Assembly: GCA_036389835.1 (NCBI GenBank)
Contig: DASVWC010000069.1
Location: 17,468 to 81,467, forward strand
DNA length: 64,000 nt
Direction of reading: 5' to 3'
DNA from: AC-37 sp036389835
GTDB lineage: Bacteria > Actinomycetota > Thermoleophilia > Solirubrobacterales > Thermoleophilaceae
Position 1 is the stretch's first letter. Each line of letters begins with the position of its first letter. Shown one piece after another: positions 15,718 through 23,535 of the stretch. The notes beneath the pieces were generated by a model. That model was not told the origin of the DNA. It worked only from the letters and a program-made list of their open reading frames with translations, and made no database searches. The translations under genes were made by a program, and so were the position numbers.

Positions 15718-18534
15718 GTGTTGTCGATCGGGAAGCTCGGCCAGGGCCAGGAGAGCTACTACCTGGAGGCCGTCGCTCAGGGAGTCGAGGACTACTACAC
15801 AAGCGCCGGCGAGCCCCCGGGCCGTTGGGCGGGCAGCGCTGCGCGCGAGCTGAGGGTCGGTGGCGAGGTCGAGACCGATGCGCTCCGCTTCGCACTCGCA
15901 GGTGCGCACCCGCGCACCGGCGACCCGCTGGCCGCGCGCCGGGGCAGCTCGCGCGTCCCCGGCTTCGACCTGACCTTCTCGGCGCCCAAGGCGGTCAGCG
16001 TCCTCTACGGGCTTGCCGACGACGCGCTCGCGACTGAGATCTGCGGCGCGCACGAAACCGCCGTCGACGCGGCGCTCGACTACGTGGAGCGGCACGCGGC
16101 GGTCGCGCGCCGTGGCGCGGGCGGCCACGAGAGCGTCACCGGCAACGGGTTCGCCGCCGCGGCGTTCCGCCACCGTTCGAGCCGCGCGGGCGACCCGCAG
16201 CTCCACACCCACGTGCTCGTGGCGAATATGACCAGGGGGAGCGACGGACGCTGGAGCGCGCTCGACGGCCGCCGCCTGTACGCGCACGCGAAGACCGCCG
16301 GCTACCTCTACGAGGCTCATCTGCGCGCGGAGCTGACGCGCCGCATCGGCGTCGAGTGGAAGCCGGTGCGGAACGGGATCGCGGACGTGCGAGGCATTCC
16401 GCAGTCCGTGCTGCACGCGTTCAGTCGTCGGCGGGCCGAGATCGACCGGGCGCTGGCCGCACGCGGAGAGAACTCGGCGCGCGCGGCCCAAGTAGCCGCG
16501 CTCGACACGCGCCGCGCGAAGGACTACGACGTCGAGCCCGAGTCACTCCGGTCCGAATGGCGACGCCGGGCTCGCACGCTCGGCTTCGAGCTCGAATCGC
16601 GCGCGGTGACGGGCCGCGCTGCCGCCCCCGAGCTGGCCGCGCACGAGGTCGGGCGGATCGCCGACGAGCTGGCTTCGCCTCGGGGGCTCACCAGCGACCG
16701 CTCGTCGTTCACCCGCCGCGAGGTCATCCAGGCGTTCTGCGAGCGCCTGTCGCAGGGCGTCGACGTGAAGACCGCCGAGCGGCTGGCCGACGAGTTTCTC
16801 GCCAGCGATCGCACCGTCGTCCTGACCACCGACGTCTCGGCGCTCACCCACGGCGACGTGATCCGCCGGGCCGATGGCCGCGCGGTCAAAGCGACCAGTG
16901 AGGAGCGGCGCCACTCCACACCCGAGCTGCTCGAGACCGAGCGACGCCTGATCGAAGGCGCGCTGGCCCGGCGCGGCGAGGGCGCGGGTGCCGTATCGGA
17001 AGAGACGGTCGGCTCGGCGTTGTTGCGTCGCCCTACGCTCGGCGAGGACCAGGCAGCGATGGTCCGGCGGCTCGCGGGCCACGGCGATGGCGTCCAGGTC
17101 GTCTGCGGCCGGGCCGGCACCGGGAAGACGTTCGCGCTCGACGCGGCGCGCGAGGCGTGGGAGGCCGAGGGCCATCGCGTGATCGGCGCGACGGTCGCGC
17201 GCCGCGCGGCGTGCGAGCTCCAGAAGGGCGCGGGGATCGAGTCGACGAGCCTTGCCGCGTTGTTCCAGGACCTGCGCCTCGGCGGCGAGTACGGTCTGCC
17301 GGAGCGCAGCGTCGTCGTTCTCGACGAGGCCGGGATGGCCGGCACGCGCCAGCTGGCCGAGCTGCTCGGCCACGCCGAGGCCGCGAGCGCGAAGGTCGTG
17401 CTCGTCGGCGACCCGTACCAACTACCAGAGATTGATGCCGGAGGAAGCTTCCGCGCCCTGCTCACGCGCTTGGAGGCGATCGAGCTGACGGACAACCGGC
17501 GCCAGCGCGAGCCGTGGGAGTGGGAGGCGCTCGACGATCTGCGCGAAGGGCGAGCCGAGGAGGCCGTGTCGCGGTACCAGGACCACGGCCGAGTTGTGCT
17601 CGGGGAGGGCGCCGAGGACATCCGGGACCGGCTCGTTACCGACTGGTGGCGGGGGGCGGGGGAGGGGGACGCCGCGATGATCGCCCTCAGGCGTTCAGAC
17701 GTCCGCGACCTGAACGACCGTGCGCGAGCGCTGATGTGTGAGCACGGCCGCCTCGGGCCCGACCTGCTCCAGGTCGGCGAGCGGGACTTCGCGGTCGGCG
17801 ATGAGGTGGTGGCGCTGAAGAACGCGCCGCGACTCGATGTCGTCAACGGGACGCGCGGTGTCGTGACTCGCATCGACGCGCAGGCCGGCGGCCTGGTGCT
17901 TTGCACGACGGACGGGCGCAAAGTGGAGCTGCCGCGTGACTACCTCGAGTCCCAGACCGAGCGTGGCGGCCCGACGCTTGATCACGGCTACGCGATCACG
18001 GGCCACAAGGCGCAGGGGATCACGACCGACCGGGCGTTCGTGCTCGGGAGCGACAAGCTCTACCGCGAGTGGGGCTATGTCGCGATGAGTCGTGGGCGCG
18101 TCGAGAACCGGCTGTACGTCGTCGGGGTCGCGGGACGCGAGCGCGACGAGTACGCGCCAGCCGAGCGACGGCCGGACTCGCTGGACCGTGTTCGAAGGGC
18201 CCTCGGGCACAGCCGTGCGCAGACGGCCGCGATCGAGCACACGACGCGGACAGCTGTAGTGGAGCCGCCCATCTACCTGGTCAAGGAACTCGGGCCGTGG
18301 CCCGAGCGGCGCAGCCAGCGCCGGGCATGGGAGAGCGCGGCGCTCACGATCGAGACCTACCGGCGTAGCTTCGGGATTGATGACACGCAGAGCGCCCTCG
18401 GTCCGCAGCCGCATGACCTCCGGCAAGCGTCGATGTGGCGCGAAGCGCGGCGCGAGGCAGCGCGCACGCGCCGCGAGCTGGCTCGCGGTGTGGAGCGCAG
18501 CCTGTCCGTCGGCCGCGGACTCGGCCGTGGATGA
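15718..18534 (+). CDS. MobF conjugative relaxase-helicase (TrwC/TraA type)
   Basis: A 938-residue protein. The N-terminal relaxase domain (1-300) begins LSIGKLGQGQESYYLEAVAQ with the nicking tyrosines and has the metal-binding three-histidine motif ending DPQLHTHVLVANM. The helicase part has Walker A GRAGTGKT near residue 465, Walker B VVVLDEAGM, VLVGDPYQLPE and the UvrD-like C-terminal motif HGYAITGHKAQG...YVAMSRGR. It nicks oriT, stays attached to the transferred strand and unwinds it. No coupling protein is encoded in the element, so transfer would depend on a helper. The GTG start agrees with the conserved MobF N-terminus. Confidence 0.93.
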   Translation: MLSIGKLGQGQESYYLEAVAQGVEDYYTSAGEPPGRWAGSAARELRVGGEVETDALRFALAGAHPRTGDPLAARRGSSRVPGFDLTFSAPKAVSVLYGLADDALATEICGAHETAVDAALDYVERHAAVARRGAGGHESVTGNGFAAAAFRHRSSRAGDPQLHTHVLVANMTRGSDGRWSALDGRRLYAHAKTAGYLYEAHLRAELTRRIGVEWKPVRNGIADVRGIPQSVLHAFSRRRAEIDRALAARGENSARAAQVAALDTRRAKDYDVEPESLRSEWRRRARTLGFELESRAVTGRAAAPELAAHEVGRIADELASPRGLTSDRSSFTRREVIQAFCERLSQGVDVKTAERLADEFLASDRTVVLTTDVSALTHGDVIRRADGRAVKATSEERRHSTPELLETERRLIEGALARRGEGAGAVSEETVGSALLRRPTLGEDQAAMVRRLAGHGDGVQVVCGRAGTGKTFALDAAREAWEAEGHRVIGATVARRAACELQKGAGIESTSLAALFQDLRLGGEYGLPERSVVVLDEAGMAGTRQLAELLGHAEAASAKVVLVGDPYQLPEIDAGGSFRALLTRLEAIELTDNRRQREPWEWEALDDLREGRAEEAVSRYQDHGRVVLGEGAEDIRDRLVTDWWRGAGEGDAAMIALRRSDVRDLNDRARALMCEHGRLGPDLLQVGERDFAVGDEVVALKNAPRLDVVNGTRGVVTRIDAQAGGLVLCTTDGRKVELPRDYLESQTERGGPTLDHGYAITGHKAQGITTDRAFVLGSDKLYREWGYVAMSRGRVENRLYVVGVAGRERDEYAPAERRPDSLDRVRRALGHSRAQTAAIEHTTRTAVVEPPIYLVKELGPWPERRSQRRAWESAALTIETYRRSFGIDDTQSALGPQPHDLRQASMWREARREAARTRRELARGVERSLSVGRGLGRG

Positions 18535-18615
18535 GTGCGCAGAGAAGGCCAGCCGCCCGCCGGACCCGCCGCCTGAACGGACGGCGGGCGGGCGGAGGCT
18601 TGCGGTGCGGGCCTA

Positions 18616-18762
18616 CTAGCCGCGGTCCGCGCGGCGTGGAGGCGGCGCGTGTCCGGCACTCCCTGGCTTCGTTGGGTCGCGTGGCGTTGGCGGGTTCTGG
18701 CCTCGCGTCCCCGGCTTTGTCGGATCGCGCGGGGGCGGGGCCGGCTTCTTGTCGCTAGCCAA
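18616..18762 (-). CDS. Tiny basic proline-rich protein
   Basis: A 48-residue reading frame starting at TTG, preceded 8 nt upstream by a near-perfect Shine-Dalgarno AAGGAGG (18772-18778 on the reverse strand). The protein begins MASDKKPAPPPRDPTKPG, carries the RDPTKPG unit twice, and ends APPPRRADRG. It is disordered and positively charged. It starts 17 nt after the stop of the upstream membrane-protein gene, so it is the last gene of that operon. The strong ribosome site argues that it is translated. Function unknown. Confidence 0.6.
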   Translation of the reverse strand: MASDKKPAPPPRDPTKPGTRGQNPPTPRDPTKPGSAGHAPPPRRADRG

Positions 18763-18779
18763 TGTGTTCACCTCCTTCC

Positions 18780-19247
18780 CTAAGCGAGCTTCATCGTCCA
18801 CAGGAGCACCTCGGCGCCGAGGGCGCCGGCCCCGAGCGAGAACACTCGGTAAAGGCGATCGAGTAGCGCTTCGTTCAGGTCATAGTTCTCCTCGAGCGTC
18901 GTGGCGACGAAGCGCTTCATGGCGTTGGCGTCCCCGCACCGCGGCTCGTCGGCCCAGTCCTCAAGGAGCACCTTGGCGCCGAGGACCAGCCGCCACGCCT
19001 TGCGCCGGGGAACGACGATCCAGAGGCAGAGCCCAACGACGGCCAGGAATGCGAGGACGGCAAGCCCGCCGAGGGTGCCGAGTTCCCCATCACGGCTAAG
19101 GGCCTCGGCACCGAGGAACGACGTGGCGACGGACGCGCCGGTTAGCAGCAACCCGGTCCGCGAGCGGAGTTCGTCGAGCTGGCTCGACTGCTGTGCGATG
19201 GCGCGGACGGACTCCGCGTACGCGATCTCCTCGGGGGTCTCGGCCAC
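18780..19247 (-). CDS. Small multi-span membrane protein, SLATT-like topology
   Basis: A 155-residue protein. An amphipathic N-terminal helix (YAESVRAIAQQSSQLDELRSR) leads into a hairpin of two membrane helices (TGLLLTGASVATSFLGA and LAVLAFLAVVGLCLWIVVP). About 50 soluble helical residues (AMKRFVATTLEENYDLNEAL) and a third hydrophobic helix (VFSLGAGALGAEVLLWTM) follow. The arrangement recalls SLATT/2TM effector proteins of nucleotide-signalling defence systems, but this is topology, not demonstrated homology. It lies 25 bp after the metallo-hydrolase gene and before the tiny proline-rich gene in one operon. The start is GTG. Confidence 0.65.
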   Translation of the reverse strand: MAETPEEIAYAESVRAIAQQSSQLDELRSRTGLLLTGASVATSFLGAEALSRDGELGTLGGLAVLAFLAVVGLCLWIVVPRRKAWRLVLGAKVLLEDWADEPRCGDANAMKRFVATTLEENYDLNEALLDRLYRVFSLGAGALGAEVLLWTMKLA

Positions 19248-19272
19248 TGGCGCTGAGTCGGTTGCGCGGGTG

Positions 19273-20241
19273 TTATGCGGCCCGATACCAGTTTGGCAGC
19301 GATCCGAGCGTCAGCAGGACCGCCTTGTCGCTGTCCCGGCAGATGTCAAGCCGGCCGTCGGCCCAGATCCTGATCTGGAGCGTGCCCTCGGATCTGGTCG
19401 AGTAGACGCTGCCGCCGGTCGCGTTGCGGTAGCGGTCGGTCGCATCATGCTCGCGCGGGAGCTTGTCGCTGGAAACGACCACGGCCGATGGACCGATCAG
19501 CTGCATCACGCCGTTCTCCGGGTAGCCGCTCTTGCGGCCATGGTGGGAGGCGACCAACACGTCGGCGCTGATGTCGTTGCAGGCCGCAGCCATGGCGTCC
19601 CAACCCGGCTGCTCGACGTCGCCAGGGATCATCACTGTTCGGCCCGCGTGGCGGACCCTCAGGACGAAGCTCATGTTGTTCCAATCCTGCCTGGCGTCCC
19701 AGTACGCAACCTCCGTATGGGATGGCGAGAGGATGTCGATCCCGTCCTGGTGCCAGTAGTCGAGCGAGTCGCCGCGCTCGGGCTGCAGCACCTTCGGCCA
19801 AATGAGGTCCTTGTAAGGCCGATCACGGCGCATGAGCTCGTAGAGGGCCCAGTCGAGATAGGCCTCGACGGTCTGGAACTCATCAGCGTCCTCGTGGAAG
19901 CGGTTGTGAGGCAGGTCCCAGAAGTTCACGATCCCGATGTCGTCGCGTTGGAGCAGGCAGCGAAGACCGGCCATGTGATCCGAGTCCGGGTGCGAGAGCA
20001 GGAACCGGAAGATGGAGTCGCCGAAGCGCTCGCGATACCACTCGACAGGGTTAACCAGCTCTGCCTCAAGGGCTGACAGCCTCGAGCTGAGGCCCTCGGC
20101 GAGCAGGGCCTGCCGCTCGAACGCGCGGAGCTCGCGGCCGTTGTTGATGTCGATCATCGAGCGCCGTCCGCTCGGGTGGTCGATGACGACGCATGAGCCG
20201 GCGCCGACGTTGAGAATGTAGATGTCCGTTGGGTTGTGCAT
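19273..20241 (-). CDS. Stand-alone ComEC/Rec2-like metallo-beta-lactamase-fold hydrolase
   Basis: A 322-residue protein with only the MBL domain of ComEC/Rec2. It has ILNVGAGSCVVIDHPSGRRSMIDINNG pieces at the start, the metal motif LLSHPDSDHMAGL near residue 83, VMIPGDVE as the bridging aspartate, and ADVLVASHHGRKSGY. Relatives of this cut are hydrolases or nucleases often coded beside effectors in accessory DNA. There is no membrane part, so DNA uptake is not its role. It heads an operon with a SLATT-like membrane protein. Its substrate is unknown, and a cyclic nucleotide, nucleic acid or phosphoester are all possible. Confidence 0.82.
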   Translation of the reverse strand: MHNPTDIYILNVGAGSCVVIDHPSGRRSMIDINNGRELRAFERQALLAEGLSSRLSALEAELVNPVEWYRERFGDSIFRFLLSHPDSDHMAGLRCLLQRDDIGIVNFWDLPHNRFHEDADEFQTVEAYLDWALYELMRRDRPYKDLIWPKVLQPERGDSLDYWHQDGIDILSPSHTEVAYWDARQDWNNMSFVLRVRHAGRTVMIPGDVEQPGWDAMAAACNDISADVLVASHHGRKSGYPENGVMQLIGPSAVVVSSDKLPREHDATDRYRNATGGSVYSTRSEGTLQIRIWADGRLDICRDSDKAVLLTLGSLPNWYRAA

Positions 20242-20373
20242 GATGTCCTAGCGCCTGATTGCTCTGCGTGGCACGCTCGGGGCCGACGCCATCCTCGGAG
20301 CGCAACCACCGAAACTAGACGCGAGGTCGGACGGATTCGGTCCGCCGGAGGCGGGGGGTACCTTCATTGCGCG

Positions 20374-21030
20374 ATGGACCGGCTGATCTCGCTCTTCTCG
20401 CTCTACGACTTCCTCGGGTACGTCGTGTCTGGGGCGGCGATCCTCGTCGGCTCCTATTGGGCCTTCGAAGGTCTCCCCGCCGAGCCAGGTGCCGCAACGA
20501 CGCTGGCCCTGGTCGTCCTCAGTTACGCGGTCGGGCACGCCGTCCAGGCGGTGGCGACCGTCTGGGAGGGCTGGTTCTGGCGGCGCTCGGGCATCCCATC
20601 GTCAAACCGCATGACGCCTGAGTCGCCCCAGGCGTACAAGCAGCCACTGCGCGAGCTGATCGACGCGCGAATCGCCGAGATCACCGGTCGCCGAGACCTG
20701 GATGCTGCCGACGCCTTCGGCGTGGCTCGCGCGCAGCTGCGCGCGAGCCAGCTCGATGGACGGGCTGAGCTGATGAACGCGATGTACGGCCTGTGTCGCG
20801 GCCTGGCCACGGCGACCGGCCTACTCGTGCCGACTTGTATCGCGGCGGCGATCGTCAACGACGAGTGGCAGCGGCTGCTGATCGGTGCGGCTGTGATGCT
20901 CGGGTTCGCCGTGCTCTATCTCAAGCGCGCGCAGCGTTACAGCTATCGCTTTGCCGATCAGGTCTGGCGCGACTTCGCAGCGCGGCACGCCGGCTCCGAC
21001 GGCGCATCAGGTTCCGAGCACCGGTCATGA
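20374..21030 (+). CDS. Four-helix membrane protein divergent from the MBL hydrolase
   Basis: A 218-residue protein starting MDRLISLFSLYDFLGYVVSG. Hydrophobic helices lie near 10-35, 42-65, 148-165 and 172-190, with a polar helical middle (RELIDARIAEITGRRDLDAA) between the second and third. It ends in a charged tail. I do not recognise the family. Its start faces the MBL hydrolase across 132 bp, so the two may be coordinately controlled. The ATG at 20374 was chosen because the conserved-looking N-terminus follows; upstream in-frame codons run into the divergent promoter. Confidence 0.65.
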   Translation: MDRLISLFSLYDFLGYVVSGAAILVGSYWAFEGLPAEPGAATTLALVVLSYAVGHAVQAVATVWEGWFWRRSGIPSSNRMTPESPQAYKQPLRELIDARIAEITGRRDLDAADAFGVARAQLRASQLDGRAELMNAMYGLCRGLATATGLLVPTCIAAAIVNDEWQRLLIGAAVMLGFAVLYLKRAQRYSYRFADQVWRDFAARHAGSDGASGSEHRS

Positions 21031-21198
21031 GCCCGTTCGGTAAGCAAGCTGGCTAACGCGCGACGGTCAAGCGAGTTCAGTCACCCGACGGGAGCCCCAA
21101 ATGGATGGCTCGAGCGTGCCCAGGCAGCAAGCAAGGCCAAGCCAGTCGGCCCGCGGCCGGCGGCGGTGCTCCGGACGCGCGTGCGAGACTATGGCCGG

Positions 21199-22398
21199 AT
21201 GGCGGCTGCGGATCCGCGGGACGAATTCGCTCTCTCGATTGATCTCGAGTCACGGGAAGCGAGCCAGCTTCCTGAGGTTGAGCTCGCAGACATCGGGATC
21301 AAGGAGCGTTCCGATTTGCAGCGGTGGGTTGAAGACCACACCGAAATGGTGGGTCCCGATTTGCTTCTCGTCACGACAGAGTTCGACCGTTGGGAAATCA
21401 AGCAGCAAAAAGTTGCTGATCGCCTTGACGTGCTCTTCCTCGATTCTGACGGCCACCCTCTGGTCGCCGAGCTGAAGCGCGGAGAGGCGACGGACACGAC
21501 CGAGCTCCAGGCACTGAAGTACGCGGCTTACTGTTCCACCCTCACGGCTGACGAGCTGATCGAAGAGTACGCGCGCTATCACAACGTGTCCGCGGAGGAT
21601 GCTCGCGAGAACGTTGTCGAGCACGCCCCTGCACTCGCCGAACGCGAACCCGGCGCCGTTCGGGTCCGGCTCCTCGCGGGCCGTTTTGGGCCCGCAGTCA
21701 CGAGTGTGGTCTTGTGGCTGAATGAGCTTGGCCTCGACATCGGTTGCATCGAGATTCGGGTGCGCAAGGTCTCGGAAACGCAGGCGGTACTGGTCTCGCG
21801 GAAGATCTTGCCGCCCCCGGAAGCCACAGACTTCCTCGTTCGCCGTCGGCGGCGCGAGGAGGCCGAGGAGGAAAAGGAGGGACGTGCAAAGCGGCGCAAC
21901 GCGGTGACGGTGATCAACGAGCGGGGCTCAATTGAAAAGGGCACTGAACTCTCGCTCAACCTGGCTGCCTTCAACGCAGAGCAGCGCGCGGCGGTGGAGG
22001 CCAAGATCGCTGAGGACCCGCGCTACGGAAAGGTGAAGTGGACGGGTCGCGGGAGTCGTCACTCGTTGGAGTGGCAGCTCGATGGAGGTACCTACTCGCC
22101 CTCGGGACTGGTCTGGAGCATGCTCGACGATCTGGGTTTCGATCCAGGGGGAGTTCGTGGGCCGCTCTACTGGAACCTGCCGGATGGCCGGTCCATCAAC
22201 GACGAGGCGGAGGCGCTGCTTGCGGCGGAGGGCCAGCCGGCTGGCGACGGCGAGGCGTTGCCCGAGGAACCGGCGAACTCATCGACCGCGGTGCCGGCAA
22301 CGGTGCCCGCGGCCTCCGATGGCGCGGACGAGCCGCCTCAAGAGACCCCGGATCACCCGACTACGGTCGGTGGAACGCCGACCCCTCAGATTCGCTGA
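21199..22398 (+). CDS. NucS/DUF91-like PD-(D/E)xK nuclease with C-terminal modification-reader-like domain
   Basis: A 399-residue protein. The first 200 residues hold a restriction-like nuclease core: DLQRWVEDHTEMVGPDLLLV, the catalytic DVLFLDSDGHPLVAELKRG (Asp, Glu-x-Lys), then ELQALKYAAYCSTL. This pattern is seen in NucS-type and DUF91 proteins. A charged linker (EEAEEEKEGRAKRR) joins it to a domain at about 280-345 with GTYSPSGLVWSMLDDLGFD and GPLYWNLPDGRSIN, which resembles small RAMA-type modules of restriction proteins, and a disordered tail. It may cut modified or branched DNA. The ATG at 21199 was chosen; a GTG at 21181 is possible. Confidence 0.75.
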   Translation: MAAADPRDEFALSIDLESREASQLPEVELADIGIKERSDLQRWVEDHTEMVGPDLLLVTTEFDRWEIKQQKVADRLDVLFLDSDGHPLVAELKRGEATDTTELQALKYAAYCSTLTADELIEEYARYHNVSAEDARENVVEHAPALAEREPGAVRVRLLAGRFGPAVTSVVLWLNELGLDIGCIEIRVRKVSETQAVLVSRKILPPPEATDFLVRRRRREEAEEEKEGRAKRRNAVTVINERGSIEKGTELSLNLAAFNAEQRAAVEAKIAEDPRYGKVKWTGRGSRHSLEWQLDGGTYSPSGLVWSMLDDLGFDPGGVRGPLYWNLPDGRSINDEAEALLAAEGQPAGDGEALPEEPANSSTAVPATVPAASDGADEPPQETPDHPTTVGGTPTPQIR

Positions 22399-22500
22399 GG
22401 CTTAGAACTCGGTCGCATCACGCCTCGACGGCCGGCGTTCACGCGACTCGGTGTGCGTCGCGGCTGTCGAACGCTGAGGTGGCGCTTACTATCGGCACGT

Positions 22501-22926
22501 ATGGCGTCCGCACGGGTCTCAGTCGATGACAAAACGACTACGCCGGACCAGCTCGAGTCAGTTGAGCAGGTTCTGCGCTCATTCGGCATTGAGCCTCAAG
22601 TCGAAGCCGACTATGTAAGGAAGTCGCTCGGCGAGCTCCCGTTCATTGTCTACGTGCTCATGCCGATTGTTGGCGGGTTTCTTGCTGCGCTGGGGTCCGA
22701 CATTTATCAAGCGACCAAGCGTCTTCTCTCCGACCTGCAGGCCGCACACGACGGCCGCCGGGGGGAGCTCGTAGTAGATGATCGAGAGGCTGGCACGCGA
22801 ATTGTGCTCGGGACTGAACTTCCCGACGATGCGCTCCAGGCGCTTGCCGCCCTGGACTGGGACCAGCTCGAGGGCGGGCATCTTGTCTGGGACGCTCAAG
22901 ATCAGCGGTGGCGAAGTTCGTCGTGA
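22501..22926 (+). CDS. Hypothetical single-span membrane protein at the right end of the IME
   Basis: A 141-residue protein. Residues 1-45 include TTPDQLESVEQVLRSFGIEP. One hydrophobic helix follows (PFIVYVLMPIVGGFLAALG, about 50-68), then a soluble C-terminal domain with REAGTRIVLGTELPDDALQALAALDW pieces and a GGHLVWDAQDQRW end. The pattern of a short N-terminal domain, one membrane helix and a small sensor-like domain has no name I can give. It is the last gene before attR and shares direction with the nuclease gene. Confidence 0.6.
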   Translation: MASARVSVDDKTTTPDQLESVEQVLRSFGIEPQVEADYVRKSLGELPFIVYVLMPIVGGFLAALGSDIYQATKRLLSDLQAAHDGRRGELVVDDREAGTRIVLGTELPDDALQALAALDWDQLEGGHLVWDAQDQRWRSSS

Positions 22927-22959
22927 GTTGCCCCGAACCGCAGCGGATGGGGGCCGCCG

Positions 22960-22982
22960 AAATCTGTCCCGAAATCTGTCCC
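22960..22982 (+). promoter_or_regulatory. Candidate right arm-type integrase sites
   Basis: AAATCTGTCCC occurs twice, at 22960 and 22972, with a 12-bp period. The first copy extends to the same 14-mer (AAATCTGTCCCGAA) found at 7757-7770 near attL. The pair lies 86 bp inside attR. Shared end repeats fit integrase or excisionase binding. Confidence 0.45.
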
Positions 22983-23067
22983 CAACTCGGCAGATCTAAC
23001 CCGCGCCCACTGGACCAACCACCCCGAACTAGAGCCAAAACAGCCGAACCAAGCCCCTTCCTGGCCC

Positions 23068-23111
23068 ACTCATAATCCGTAGGTCGCTGGTTCGAATCCA
23101 GCCCGGCCCAT
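23068..23111 (+). repeat. attR, 44-bp direct repeat (displaced tRNA 3' end)
   Basis: This is identical to 7647-7690. Upstream bases (CTGGCCC) do not continue the tRNA, so this is only the 3' fragment left after integration and not a gene. Confidence 0.92.
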
Positions 23112-23116
23112 CGCCG

Positions 23117-23500
23117 TTACGCGCCCGAATCGACGCACTCGAACCAAACGCAGGTCTTTCCGTCGCGGCGCACTCCCCAGCTTGCGGCCAGCTGATCGAC
23201 GACCATCAGGCCGAGGCCCCCCGGCTCGCTGAGGTCCGGCTCGTCGCTCACCCAGTTGAAGCCCTCACCAGGATCGCAGACCTCGCCGCTCACGCCCGAA
23301 GGCTCGCAGCGCAGCCTGAGCGAGAGCCGGTCCCGCGAGGTGGCGCCGGTGTGGATGACCGAGTTCGTCACCAGCTCGGAGACGATCAGCTCGACGTTGC
23401 GGCGGGTCGCCTCCGCCACGGGCAGGCCCCGGACCAGCTCTCGTGCTCGCGCGGGTGCCTTCGGTGTGGCCACGAGCTCGTCGAGTATCTCTCTGGCCAT
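23117..23500 (-). CDS. RsbW-like anti-sigma factor/serine kinase (HATPase_c_2)
   Basis: A 127-residue GHKL-fold ATPase of the anti-sigma kinase type. It has ATRRNVELIVSELVTNSVIH (N-box with catalytic Glu/Asn), a GEVCDPGEGFNW (G1-like D-x-G) loop, and EPGGLGLMVVDQLAASWG (G2 box). Such proteins bind a sigma factor or phosphorylate a STAS antagonist. It is coded 35 bp after a SpoIIE-type phosphatase, a usual partner-switching pair. Its C-terminal KTCVWFEC recurs in the second copy at 56494-56877. The gene stops 5 bp from attR, so the element entered at the edge of this locus. Confidence 0.85.
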   Translation of the reverse strand: MAREILDELVATPKAPARARELVRGLPVAEATRRNVELIVSELVTNSVIHTGATSRDRLSLRLRCEPSGVSGEVCDPGEGFNWVSDEPDLSEPGGLGLMVVDQLAASWGVRRDGKTCVWFECVDSGA

Positions 23501-23535
23501 CGGAGCCCCTGTACCCGGATCCGCGACCGCGACGC

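Larger units (their letters stand above)
7647..23111. mobile_element. tRNA-integrated mobilizable element (IME), 15.4 kb
   Basis: The element is bounded by a perfect 44-bp direct repeat, one copy forming the 3' part of a functional tRNA (7647-7690) and the other at 23068-23111. It has a tyrosine integrase beside the tRNA, a MobF relaxase-helicase, a type II restriction-modification pair and several candidate defence genes. No VirD4/TraB/FtsK-type coupling protein or type IV secretion gene is visible, so it is better called a mobilizable element than a self-transmissible ICE. Codon and base usage is visibly less GC-rich than in the flanks. A unit length of 15,421 bp follows from the repeat spacing. 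Confidence 0.88.

Noticed and set aside
8980..23067. A self-transmissible ICE or a prophage
   Set aside because: No coupling protein, secretion ATPase, capsid, terminase, portal or lysis gene can be recognised in the element.
23068..23111. A second tRNA gene
   Set aside because: Only the 3' 43 bases of the tRNA plus one are present; the acceptor 5' strand, D-arm and first half of the anticodon arm are missing. It is attR.
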